From: Williamsia muralis
Lineage (GTDB): Bacteria; Actinomycetota; Actinomycetes; Mycobacteriales; Mycobacteriaceae
Assembly: GCF_002735905.1 (NCBI RefSeq)
Contig: NZ_PEBD01000008.1
Coordinates: 62,001-126,000 of the forward strand
Direction of reading: 5' to 3'
Length of the DNA: 64,000 nucleotides
Positions 36,843 through 44,861 of the stretch are shown here, one piece after another. Numbering within the stretch: position 1 is the stretch's first letter; every line of letters begins with the position of its first letter. Below the pieces are notes generated by a model that saw only the letters and a program-made list of their open reading frames with translations, was not told the DNA's origin and searched no databases. A program made the position numbers and the translations under genes.

Positions 36843-37817
36843 TCATGGCAGGGTCCAGAACACCACCGTGACGAGGTAGAACACCACAGTCCACAGCGCC
36901 ATCACGCCGGCGATCACGGCGAACCCACGCAGATTGGTCTGCTTCGTCGGGGTGTTCGGTGTCGGGTACAACCAGTGACCGAGGATCTTGTTGACGTAGT
37001 ACGGCATCGTGAAGAACGTCATCACAAAGCTCGACAGCAGGTTGCCGATCAGAAGCCCCAGCCACAGCGGCATCCCCAAGGGCGAAAGGGCAAGCGACAG
37101 CAGGACCACGGTGGGGTAGAGACCTACCCAGACCGCGGTGGACATCTTCGTATCCGACGGTATCGGCGCACGGTGCCCGTCTTGATCGAACGCGAACCAG
37201 CTACCGAATGAGTTGTCGATGGTGCGCAACTCGAACTCGTTGAACTTCTTCCCCTCGTCCAGCAGGATTTGCCGCTCACGTGAGATGAGCCATGCATCCA
37301 GGTCGGCGGCACTGTCGAAGCGGTACAACGCCGTCCACTCGTTCTGCAGGCCCTCGATGGGCCGGAACAGTTCGGTGCCGCGAAACCCCTTGAACCCGGC
37401 CTCGGCCTCGCGCATGCGGCCCTGCCATTCGAGAAAGTCGTCGACGTGCTCCGGCGACACCCGGTGTGTCACCACCACGGTGACAAGCGGATCCACCGGG
37501 GCCGCGCCACCGGTGATGACCTGTTGCGTCGCGGGGCCGTCGAAGTACTCACGGCCCCTGTCAAGATGCTCTTGCCGGGTGGCGCTGTTGATCCAGGCCT
37601 GCACGTGAGCCACCGAGTCGAAGCGATACACCACCACCCAGTCGGGCTGCACGTCTGTCGGTTGCGCAGTCTCGGCGGCGATGAATCCTGGGTACCGGGC
37701 GGCCGCGGCATTCATGTCGTCCTGCCAGATGGCGAATGCACGTTCGGTTCCGGGGTTGACCTTCTGACCGATGATCACCGTTGCGGCGTTGTTTGTCGTC
37801 GTTGCTTCGGCGGTCAT
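36843..37817 (-). CDS. Membrane-anchored tandem ABM-domain protein
   Basis: A 324-residue protein from ATG 37817 (AGGAG six bases upstream). Two antibiotic-biosynthesis-monooxygenase-type ferredoxin-like domains lie at about 13-100 and 112-205; each has the DWVVVYRFDS or EWTALYRFDS strand. The C-terminal ~95 residues hold three hydrophobic segments (VWVGLYPTVVLLSLALSPLG, LLIGNLLSSFVMTFF, VIAGVMALWTVVFYLVTVVF). The pairing suggests a membrane-tethered oxygenase or haem/peroxide-related enzyme. Substrate unknown. It is convergent with the maleylpyruvate isomerase-type gene. Confidence 0.8.
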   Translation of the reverse strand: MTAEATTTNNAATVIIGQKVNPGTERAFAIWQDDMNAAAARYPGFIAAETAQPTDVQPDWVVVYRFDSVAHVQAWINSATRQEHLDRGREYFDGPATQQVITGGAAPVDPLVTVVVTHRVSPEHVDDFLEWQGRMREAEAGFKGFRGTELFRPIEGLQNEWTALYRFDSAADLDAWLISRERQILLDEGKKFNEFELRTIDNSFGSWFAFDQDGHRAPIPSDTKMSTAVWVGLYPTVVLLSLALSPLGMPLWLGLLIGNLLSSFVMTFFTMPYYVNKILGHWLYPTPNTPTKQTNLRGFAVIAGVMALWTVVFYLVTVVFWTLP

Positions 37818-38050
37818 CGCCGGCTCCTACTCGTCGTCACGCGGTGGAATCACGGGCAGGCCGGCTCGGGCCACACCTCGACGTGACTCGAAGCGCGTCG
37901 TCTCGACTTCCTGGCGGCGCAATCGTACGTGAGCCGACCGCGTTTCACCGGCCGTGTGAAGAAATCGCCCATCGGCACGACCTCGGAGCAACGGAGGGAA
38001 GCACCAACGGCGCGTCACGAAAACCCGGTCGTCCGAGCACCATTGACGCC

Positions 38051-38263
38051 TCAGACGCTGAAGGCGGCCGGAAATCGTCGGCGAAGTGCATCGATCTGTC
38101 GACGGACCTCGTACAGCTCGAACCGTTTGCGCGAGTGCGTCTCCGCGGACACCTTGTTGTTGGTCAACTCTTCTTCGATTTGCGTTGCCCACAACTCGAG
38201 TTGCGCGGCGAAATACGTTGCCTGCGCCTCATTCGAGTTCTGCTCCCAGTGCCCGGAGGTCAT
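38051..38263 (-). CDS. Small hypothetical protein
   Basis: A 70-residue, mostly helical protein (MTSGHWEQNSNEAQATYF, LELWATQIEEELTN, ELYEVRRQIDALRRRF). There is no ribosome site before ATG 38263, but a TACAAT lies about ten bases upstream, which fits a -10 element and a leaderless mRNA. Not recognised. It lies 70 bases after the DUF3263-type gene on the same strand. Codon use fits a coding frame. Confidence 0.5.
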   Translation of the reverse strand: MTSGHWEQNSNEAQATYFAAQLELWATQIEEELTNNKVSAETHSRKRFELYEVRRQIDALRRRFPAAFSV

Positions 38264-38333
38264 GCCGCAAAATTGTAGCCGCTCTATAGTTCCTGTCCGA
38301 CCCAGATGGGAAGCCCAGTTCACACCGGCGAAG

Positions 38334-38567
38334 TCATGCGAGGCGGCGGGTGCACACCTGACGGATCGCGGCGACGACGGACTGGTCCTGACCACCGGCC
38401 TGATCGGTGTCGAGCGCATCGGTGAGGCGCTCGAAGTAGTCCCGCTCCCCGATGCCGAACTCCACCAGGATGTCGTCGGCCGACCCTCCGCCGTACGGGT
38501 ACCACCGCCGCGCGAAGTCGAGCATTCGCTCCACCTCGTCCGGAGGGATGTTGCTCAGAGTGGTCAT
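38334..38567 (-). CDS. DUF3263 family small protein
   Basis: A 77-residue protein from ATG 38567. DEVERMLDFARRWYPYGGGSADDILVEFGIGERDYFERLTDALD fits DUF3263, an actinobacterial family whose C-terminal half looks like a helix-turn-helix. A DNA-binding role is possible but unproven. It is divergent from the BASS/ACR3-like transporter gene. Confidence 0.75.
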   Translation of the reverse strand: MTTLSNIPPDEVERMLDFARRWYPYGGGSADDILVEFGIGERDYFERLTDALDTDQAGGQDQSVVAAIRQVCTRRLA

Positions 38568-38637
38568 GGTCCAATTATCGATCCTGCGACCGAACTTCGC
38601 ATCCGACAAGGACCCGGCCGGTCGCCCTGAGAAGATC

Positions 38638-39636
38638 GTGCGGACCAGAAAGCGAGGGGCAGTGCGTCATCGACCGTCGGCGTTGATCGAGTTCCTCGAC
38701 CGGAGGCAAGTGATCGCCTACGTGGCGGCCATCGGTGCCGGCATCGTTCTCGGCCTCGTCGCACCGGGCGCCGGCGAGTCGCTGGACTGGGCCATCAATC
38801 CGGCTCTCGGCGCGCTCCTTTACGTGACGTTTCTGCAGATCCCCACCCGTGACCTCGCCCGATCGCTGCGAGACCGCCGGTTCCTGGGCGCTGTCGGAGT
38901 ACTCAACTTCGCCATCGTCCCGTTGGTGGTCGGGGCGATGTTCGCATTCTTGCCGGACGACCAGGCAGTCCGGTTCGGGGTGCTTCTCGTGCTGCTCAGT
39001 CCCTGTATCGATTACGTGATCGTGTTCTCCGGGCTCGCAGGGGGCAGCGCACATCGGTTGCTGGCTGCGACGCCACTGCTGCTCTTGGCGCAGATGTTGT
39101 TGTTACCGGTCTACCTTGCCGTGTTCCTCGGATCGGACCTCGCCCAGATCATCGCGGTGCGCCCTCTCGTCGAGGCTTTTGTGATCCTCATCGTGATGCC
39201 ACTGTTGCTCGCGTGGGTCACCCAGACGCTGGCGTTGCGTCTCCCGCTTGCGCGTCGAGTTCATTCGGGTGCGACAGCCACCATGGTGCCGCTGATGGTC
39301 ATCGTGCTGCTCGTGGTTGTCGCGTCGCAGATACCGAAGGTGTCCGGCAGTCTCGGTGACGTCGTCGCGGTTGTGCCGTTCTATGTTCTCTTCCTGGTCG
39401 TGATGGCTTTTGTGGGTCGCTGGGTGGCCTCGAGGTTCGCGTTCGACAACCCCGGTCGCCGGGCGCTGGTCTTCAGCGGTGCCACCCGCAACTCACTCGT
39501 GGTCCTCCCGCTGGCCCTCGCCCTGCCGGCGGGCTACGAACTGGCAGCGGCCGTGGTGGTCACGCAGACGCTGGTCGAGGTGGTCGGCATGGTCGTCTAC
39601 GTCCGGGTGATCCCGTACCTGGTCCCTCCCCGTTGA
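38638..39636 (+). CDS. ACR3/BASS-type efflux transporter
   Basis: About 332 residues from GTG 38638. GTG 38662 is equally possible, and neither has a strong ribosome site. About ten hydrophobic segments follow. LLSPCIDYVIVFSGLAGG in the fourth segment carries the conserved Cys of ACR3-like arsenite transporters, and the GATRNSLVVLPLALALP segment is typical of the bile acid:Na+ symporter superfamily. It may export arsenite or transport an organic anion. No arsenic genes lie nearby, so the substrate is uncertain. Confidence 0.78.
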   Translation: MRTRKRGAVRHRPSALIEFLDRRQVIAYVAAIGAGIVLGLVAPGAGESLDWAINPALGALLYVTFLQIPTRDLARSLRDRRFLGAVGVLNFAIVPLVVGAMFAFLPDDQAVRFGVLLVLLSPCIDYVIVFSGLAGGSAHRLLAATPLLLLAQMLLLPVYLAVFLGSDLAQIIAVRPLVEAFVILIVMPLLLAWVTQTLALRLPLARRVHSGATATMVPLMVIVLLVVVASQIPKVSGSLGDVVAVVPFYVLFLVVMAFVGRWVASRFAFDNPGRRALVFSGATRNSLVVLPLALALPAGYELAAAVVVTQTLVEVVGMVVYVRVIPYLVPPR

Positions 39637-39691
39637 CATCGCCTGCGCAATGTCCGAAACGTTCACGAGATCGTGGTGGCCTTGACCTAGC

Positions 39692-40135
39692 GTGAGAAGG
39701 GTGCAACTCGAACAGCAGATCCACTTCCTGACTTTCGCCACCGCCGACCTCGACGCCGCACGGCAGTTCTATGTGAACGGGCTCGCATGGAAGCCGCTCA
39801 TGGACGTGGAGGGTGAGATCATCTTCTTCCAGATCGCGCCCGGTCTTGTTCTCGGGTTCTTCGACGCAGAGAAGTTCGCCGAAGACGTCGGCCTGGCTGA
39901 TGCCCCATCGATATCCGGCGCGACAGTCGCCCACAATGTCGACAGTCAGGACGGTGTGCGTGCGGTCGCCGATGCCATGGTCGCGGCCGGCGGGGCCGTG
40001 GTCAAACCACCACAGCCGGGCGCTTTCGGAGGCATCTTCCACGCACAGGTGCGGGATCCCAACGGCCTCATCTGGGAGATCGCGCACAACCCCGGCTGGC
40101 ACGTCGAGGCCGACGGAACAGTGGTTCTCTCCTGA
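39692..40135 (+). CDS. VOC/glyoxalase-fold protein
   Basis: About 147 residues. The GTG at 39692 or 39701 starts it; the mRNA may be leaderless. Two beta-alpha-beta-beta-beta modules are visible ([25 protein letters not shown] and a second ending with [17 protein letters not shown]). Metal ligands could be His11-type and the Glu of WEIA. The small domain pattern occurs in glyoxalases, dioxygenases and resistance proteins. No substrate can be inferred. Confidence 0.8.
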   Translation: MRRVQLEQQIHFLTFATADLDAARQFYVNGLAWKPLMDVEGEIIFFQIAPGLVLGFFDAEKFAEDVGLADAPSISGATVAHNVDSQDGVRAVADAMVAAGGAVVKPPQPGAFGGIFHAQVRDPNGLIWEIAHNPGWHVEADGTVVLS

Positions 40136-40218
40136 CTCGGTCCTTCGAATGCTTTTCGGTCGGCGACAGCAGGTGGCGACGTACGGTGGGATCAGCACGT
40201 GACCACCAGCGAGGATCG

Positions 40219-40368
40219 ATGACCTTTCCATTTGAAGACGACGAGCCCATCGGCGAGACCGATGAGCTCCTGAGACAGGCCGCTGTCTACGAGGCCGGCG
40301 AGCACGGGCACGAGATCAACCGCGGGCATGCTCTGGGTGGAACCGAGGGTTCCACGGACGGGCAGTAA
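40219..40368 (+). CDS. Small acidic protein, paralogue 2
   Basis: A 49-residue acidic protein: MTFPFEDDEPIGETDELL, then VYEAGEHGHEIN, then HALGGTEGSTDGQ. It matches the product of 34872-35021 at both ends and in length. GAGG lies before ATG 40219 and CGTACGGTGG is 30 bases upstream. It lies between the VOC gene and the GH16-like gene, five bases before the latter's start. Function unknown. Confidence 0.7.
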   Translation: MTFPFEDDEPIGETDELLRQAAVYEAGEHGHEINRGHALGGTEGSTDGQ

Positions 40369-40373
40369 CCCAC

Positions 40374-41150
40374 GTGGTCTCCGACATCAGCGGCCGACGC
40401 CTGACCTTCTCCGAGGAGTTCGACAACCACGAGTTGGACCCGGCCGTGTGGTCCCCGCACTACTTGCCCGCCTGGAGTTCGCGGTCGCACACCGCGGCCA
40501 CCTACAAGATCTCCGACTCCTGTCTGCATCTGTCCATCCCACCGGAGCAGCCGCTGTGGCTGGCGGGCGAGCACTCCCCGCTACGGGTGTCCGGTATCCA
40601 GTCGGGCAACGGATCCGGTGCTGTCGGCAGCACTCTGGGACAGCAACCGCCTTTCGACGGGGCCGTGGTGCGGGAGCACCAACCGGAGCTTCGCGGCTGG
40701 ACGCCGGCGGGCGGCTACCTGGAGATCCGGATGCGTGCCACCATCTCGCCCAGATCCATGTTCGCCTGGTGGATGGTGGGCCTTGAAGACGTTCCCGAGC
40801 GCAGCGCCGAGATCTGTGTGGCCGAGATCTTCGGTGACACCATCACCTCGTCGCCCTCTGCCGCGGTGGGTACCGGTCTGCATCCGTTTCGCGATCCGTC
40901 GGTGGTCGACGATTTCACGACGACCGTGCTGCCCATCGACGTTGGCGACTTCCATGACTACGGGGTTGAGTGGACCACCGATGCAGTCGAGTTCTACGTC
41001 GACGGCACGTTTGTCCGGCGATGCGTCAATCCCCCGACCTATCCCATGCAGATGATGCTGGCCGTCTTCGACTTCCCGGAGCGGTCCAACGGCGCCGACG
41101 ATCATCTGGTGCCGGAAATGGTTGTTGATCATCTTCGCGGCTTCGCCTGA
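40374..41150 (+). CDS. GH16-like beta-sandwich protein with altered catalytic motif
   Basis: A 258-residue protein from GTG 40374. The GH16 jelly-roll pattern is clear: LTFSEEFDNHELDPAVW, GGYLEIRMRAT, FHDYGVEWTTDAVEFYVDG and a C-terminal MQMMLAVFDFPE. The family's catalytic ExDxxE becomes EICVAE: both glutamates are kept but the central aspartate is cysteine. There is no signal peptide. It may hydrolyse or bind an internal glucan or related glycan, or be inactive. Confidence 0.75.
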   Translation: MVSDISGRRLTFSEEFDNHELDPAVWSPHYLPAWSSRSHTAATYKISDSCLHLSIPPEQPLWLAGEHSPLRVSGIQSGNGSGAVGSTLGQQPPFDGAVVREHQPELRGWTPAGGYLEIRMRATISPRSMFAWWMVGLEDVPERSAEICVAEIFGDTITSSPSAAVGTGLHPFRDPSVVDDFTTTVLPIDVGDFHDYGVEWTTDAVEFYVDGTFVRRCVNPPTYPMQMMLAVFDFPERSNGADDHLVPEMVVDHLRGFA

Positions 41151-41158
41151 CCGGGCGG

Positions 41159-42487
41159 TCAACCACCGAAAAGCAGGTACAGGCCGAGGAAGGTGTACGC
41201 AACCATCGTCAGCAACAGCGCCAACTGGCCGGTGCGCTGGTGACGTGCCGGAAGAAGTCGCAACGACGCATCGTGCGCGGCTATGACTGCGGCGATGTGA
41301 CCGCCGAGGACAAACCCGACCTTGAGCGTGGCCGCCACGGTCGGGTGTTGGGAGAGAACATAACCGGGGTGGGCGTCTTGGAGCCACAGCACATTCCACC
41401 CTCGGCCGAGCGGATCGCCGAGAGCCAGGAACGTCTCCTGCCCCTTCTCCACCAGGTATTGCAGATAGTGGGCCAGCACGTACCCGATCACGATGGGGAT
41501 CAGCGTGTGGGCGAGTTGGCCCGGAAGTGCTTGTCGCTGCGCCGGACTCACGCCACCGGTGGCGCGGGTGGCGAGCGTGAAGGTTCCGAACACCACCGCG
41601 ATGAAAACGACAAGGGCAAGGGTGTGTGCCGCCGAGGAGCCCACATCTCCGCCGCCGATCGACTCCACATAGTCCTTCCACTGGGGAAAGTCGGAGAAGC
41701 TGTCGAAAGCGGTGGAGCCGAGCAGCACCGACAACAGAACCACCGTGCCGGGCAGAATCGGAAGCGTGGTCAGATGATTCATCGGGTTCACGACGACGAT
41801 CCGCCCGGTTGCCCGGTCACGACCGAATACCGAAAGACGGGAAGCAACGACGCTGTAGACGTCGAACGGGTCGGACCTGGTGAGCCAGCGGTCTCCCCAG
41901 ACGGCAGCGCCTACGACCATGATCAGCACGTAGCAGAGCAGCCAGATCCGGATGGCCGGGACCGAATCGGGCTCAGGTGAGGCGAGCTCGAGCCAGACGA
42001 AGGCGAACAACCCCATGGCTGCGGGCCAGTAACCCCACGTCGTGGGGTAAATGCGCGTGCGGTCGGATCGCGGTCGGCCGACAACTCGGCTACCGAATCG
42101 GTAGACGGTGCGGATCGGCGAGATGACCCGCCACACCGGGCCGACCAGTACGGACAGAACAACAAGTCCCACCCAGAGAAGAATGTAAAAGCTTCCCGCG
42201 AAGGGGTTGTCGTCCGAATCTGGCCCGAAGACCCCGGCCATCATCACCCACACCGCGAACACCAGAGCCAGCACCGCCGCCACGGTGCGTGTCACCGGAG
42301 AATCGACGAAACGAGCAACCCACAGCGGTGCCGGCCGCCCTGGTCTGTCCGGACCGAACCTCGGTGTACGCCATGCGAAAACCACCACTGCGAACGAGAA
42401 CGTCAGAGCCCATGCCCCACCGATGAGCACAGACGTGTACGGGATGGGCAGGTCTTCGGATCCGCCCAGGCCATGCGCAACGATCAT
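41159..42487 (-). CDS. Multi-pass membrane protein, operon gene 3
   Basis: A 442-residue membrane protein with about ten hydrophobic segments and soluble loops, not recognised by name. Notable blocks are FPQWKDYVESIGGGDVGSS and the C-terminal KVGFVLGGHIAAVIAAHDASLRLLP, which holds two histidines near membrane segments. It overlaps the preceding small gene by four bases (ATGA), so the three genes of this operon are made together. It is convergent with the GH16-like gene, and both stops lie in TGACCGGGCGGTCA. Confidence 0.7.
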   Translation of the reverse strand: MIVAHGLGGSEDLPIPYTSVLIGGAWALTFSFAVVVFAWRTPRFGPDRPGRPAPLWVARFVDSPVTRTVAAVLALVFAVWVMMAGVFGPDSDDNPFAGSFYILLWVGLVVLSVLVGPVWRVISPIRTVYRFGSRVVGRPRSDRTRIYPTTWGYWPAAMGLFAFVWLELASPEPDSVPAIRIWLLCYVLIMVVGAAVWGDRWLTRSDPFDVYSVVASRLSVFGRDRATGRIVVVNPMNHLTTLPILPGTVVLLSVLLGSTAFDSFSDFPQWKDYVESIGGGDVGSSAAHTLALVVFIAVVFGTFTLATRATGGVSPAQRQALPGQLAHTLIPIVIGYVLAHYLQYLVEKGQETFLALGDPLGRGWNVLWLQDAHPGYVLSQHPTVAATLKVGFVLGGHIAAVIAAHDASLRLLPARHQRTGQLALLLTMVAYTFLGLYLLFGG

Positions 42488-42717
42488 CCCCGGGCGTCTC
42501 CGGCGTCTCCGTCGTCGCGAACGTATTCGTCGCCGTCTTTCTCGATGGAGTCGCGTTCGACGTCGCCTTCGAGACCGGACCCGTCATCGTCGCCGCGCCG
42601 TCGATCCCTGACTGCGATGACAACGATCACGATCACCAGGATGAGCGCCGGGAAGAACGCCGGCGCGGCCAACAGCAGTGAGTGGCCGGCCAGATACTGG
42701 ACGTTGTTGTCGCCCAT
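42484..42717 (-). CDS. Small membrane protein, operon gene 2
   Basis: A 77-residue protein. Residues 1-40 contain a single membrane segment (ALILVIVIVVIAV), followed by RDRRR and a highly acidic cytosolic tail (GDDDGSGLEGDVERDS). The start shares a base with the stop of the preceding gene (TGATG) and the stop overlaps the next start. It is probably a small subunit or stabiliser of a complex formed with its two neighbours. Not recognised. Confidence 0.7.
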   Translation of the reverse strand: MGDNNVQYLAGHSLLLAAPAFFPALILVIVIVVIAVRDRRRGDDDGSGLEGDVERDSIEKDGDEYVRDDGDAGDARG

Positions 42718-44552
42718 CAGGTCTGCGGTTGCACTGTCGGTCGCGTGTCCGTGCGGGCCCCGGTCTCCTGCTGCTTGTTGTTGATCCGGCCGGCACCCCA
42801 CGACAACGCTGCGATCAAGATCAACGAGCACGCCAACACCACCAGGCCGGCGACCGTGAACACCCAGCTCGGGTAGTCGAAGCTGCGCTCTCGCTGCAAG
42901 ATCTTGATCTCGGGCATGAACTCGCGCGTCATCGTCGATTCCGCAGCCACCTCAGGGGCGCCGATACCCGGGTCGGCGGGCAAGAAGATCGGCACGGCGG
43001 TCATCGTCGTGCCATCCTGCACGCGCAGAAGCGTTTTCCACGTCCCCGACACCGGCACCGGCTCGGTGGACCGGTAGATACCGGCACCGACGCGTTCGAG
43101 CGGATCGATGAAGAGACCGCGGTCGTTCTCGATGCCGCCCTGCCACGAGAGGATCGACACCCATTCGGGGTCGTCACTGACCAGCCCCGGCGGATCGATC
43201 GTCACCTCGGCCGTCACCATGCGACCGTCCGTGCTTGGCACATCGGTGAGGGTGATTGTGGCGCTGGCATTTTCCGGCACCTCGGTGCGCAACCCGTTGG
43301 CAACGGCCCCTCCGACGATCAGGACCGTGAGCACCACTGCCACAGCACTGAGGCGGGGACGCGGCAGCGGCTCGCCTCGCAAGATGACGGCCAACAGAGC
43401 GCCGCACACACCGGTGGCGATGCTGACCGGGATCGCCATTGCCAGGGCTTCAGCCCACATCCCGGTCGGCCACGGGTAGTGGTACACCGCATCGATCCAC
43501 CACGACTCGATCCACAGGCCGAGGGTGGCCACGCCGAGTCCGGAGATAGCCCCGAACAACACCGGTCGTCTCACCAAAGGTGTCAGGGCCAGCAGTTCGA
43601 CCACCACGGCCGGGCCGAGATACAGCGCGAAGAAGTTGATCGGTGCTCCGAGTGCGGGACCGACGACCAGTGCGACGATCCCCCTGATGGCCACCGCGAA
43701 AAGTGCTGCGGCGATGGCAGACCCGGGCCCCAGCGTCATCCGGACCGCAACCAGGGCGAACGCTGCCGCGCCGGCGATCATCATGGGCTGCAGGACAAGC
43801 CGGAACTGCTCGACACCGAAGTCGTACTCGATCTGGAAGACCGACAGGCCGATGATGAGTCCGCCGAACGCCATGCACCGGGTCAGCCAGTTGCCCCACC
43901 CGTCGGCCGGCGCGTTCTCGCCCATCGCGGCGCGGCCCTCACGGTCGAGCAACACCACTGCGATCAGCGACAACCCGGCACCGCCGATCAACATCAGATG
44001 GGTGGGGCCCCACAGGGTGACGTCCTGGCCGAACATGCGGTGCCAGATGTCGTCGAGGGGGAAACCGACCAGCGCGTAGAAGCCGCAGCCGGCCATCAGG
44101 ATGCCACCGACGGGTGCGTACCAGGTGCGCGTGATCCGAACGGCTGCCGGACCGGGCTTGTCGTATGGCAGGAAGACGGCCAGCATCCCCGCGATGAAGA
44201 GCAGGAACAGGCCGACGAGGATGAAGTAGTGAGCCGGGTTCGCCAGTGGCCCCTCGTCGCGACCTTTGCCGATGTGCAGACTGACGTCCCAGATGAACCC
44301 GAACAGCGCGCAGATGATGGTGCTGGTGAACAGGAAGACGGGCAGCGCCGCCCATGGCGGGCGGTTCAGACGGCGACCGGCCCACTCGGCCGCGGACGCG
44401 AGCCAGGTGATCTTCCGGGTGCGGTGGAGATAGCCCACCCAGAGCAGGATCACCGACACCACCCCGGCAGCCGCGCTCATGCCGAAGACCTGATCCAGTG
44501 CCGCTCCGCCGCCTTCGGACGCCGCCAGCACGTTCTCACCTTGTGTCAACAT
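42717..44552 (-). CDS. Multi-pass membrane protein with external C-terminal domain, operon gene 1
   Basis: A 611-residue protein. About ten membrane segments (residues ~25-420) contain several conserved-looking histidine/acid clusters: FGFIWDVSLHIGKGRDEGP, NPAHYF, and DDIWHRMFGQDVTLWGPTHL. An external domain of ~130 residues follows (GAGIYRSTEPVPVSGTWKTLLRV), resembling the FixH/YtkA type. One last membrane segment (FTVAGLVVLACSLILIAAL) ends it. This layout suggests metal or cofactor handling at the membrane, but I do not know the family's role. Confidence 0.7.
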   Translation of the reverse strand: MLTQGENVLAASEGGGAALDQVFGMSAAAGVVSVILLWVGYLHRTRKITWLASAAEWAGRRLNRPPWAALPVFLFTSTIICALFGFIWDVSLHIGKGRDEGPLANPAHYFILVGLFLLFIAGMLAVFLPYDKPGPAAVRITRTWYAPVGGILMAGCGFYALVGFPLDDIWHRMFGQDVTLWGPTHLMLIGGAGLSLIAVVLLDREGRAAMGENAPADGWGNWLTRCMAFGGLIIGLSVFQIEYDFGVEQFRLVLQPMMIAGAAAFALVAVRMTLGPGSAIAAALFAVAIRGIVALVVGPALGAPINFFALYLGPAVVVELLALTPLVRRPVLFGAISGLGVATLGLWIESWWIDAVYHYPWPTGMWAEALAMAIPVSIATGVCGALLAVILRGEPLPRPRLSAVAVVLTVLIVGGAVANGLRTEVPENASATITLTDVPSTDGRMVTAEVTIDPPGLVSDDPEWVSILSWQGGIENDRGLFIDPLERVGAGIYRSTEPVPVSGTWKTLLRVQDGTTMTAVPIFLPADPGIGAPEVAAESTMTREFMPEIKILQRERSFDYPSWVFTVAGLVVLACSLILIAALSWGAGRINNKQQETGARTDTRPTVQPQT

Positions 44553-44861
44553 CGACTCCCCGCCACCTCACACCACACTGGGTCGAATCCACTCAGCTGA
44601 AGATTCTCAGTAAAAATACAGTAAACGCACGTACACCTACAAGGGGCGACACCGACTGCTGCCTGCAGAAACATGGCAGCGACTTTGATTCAGCTCAGTA
44701 CACAGGCGTACACCGAACGGCAAGTGTGCTCTGCCGATCCGCCTCCTGCAACCGTGCGTTCACATGAACTTTGTACGTTACAACGTCGGGTGTCAAGATC
44801 AGTGGGTTTCGAAGTCTGAACGTATTCACATCCAGGCGGACCAATGAACGCCCGAACAACG
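44553..44861. other. Intergenic region upstream of the membrane operon
   Basis: 309 bases with no credible gene, somewhat richer in A and T than the surroundings. On the minus strand TTTACTGTATTTTTACTG just ahead of the 611-residue gene may contain its promoter. I see no tRNA, repeat or mobile-element end. Confidence 0.5.

Noticed and set aside
42678-44600. A 640-residue open frame on the plus strand
   Set aside because: It is antisense to the membrane operon, with a His/Gln/Arg/Glu-rich translation and no domain. The minus-strand proteins have clear membrane segments and overlapping start/stop coupling.
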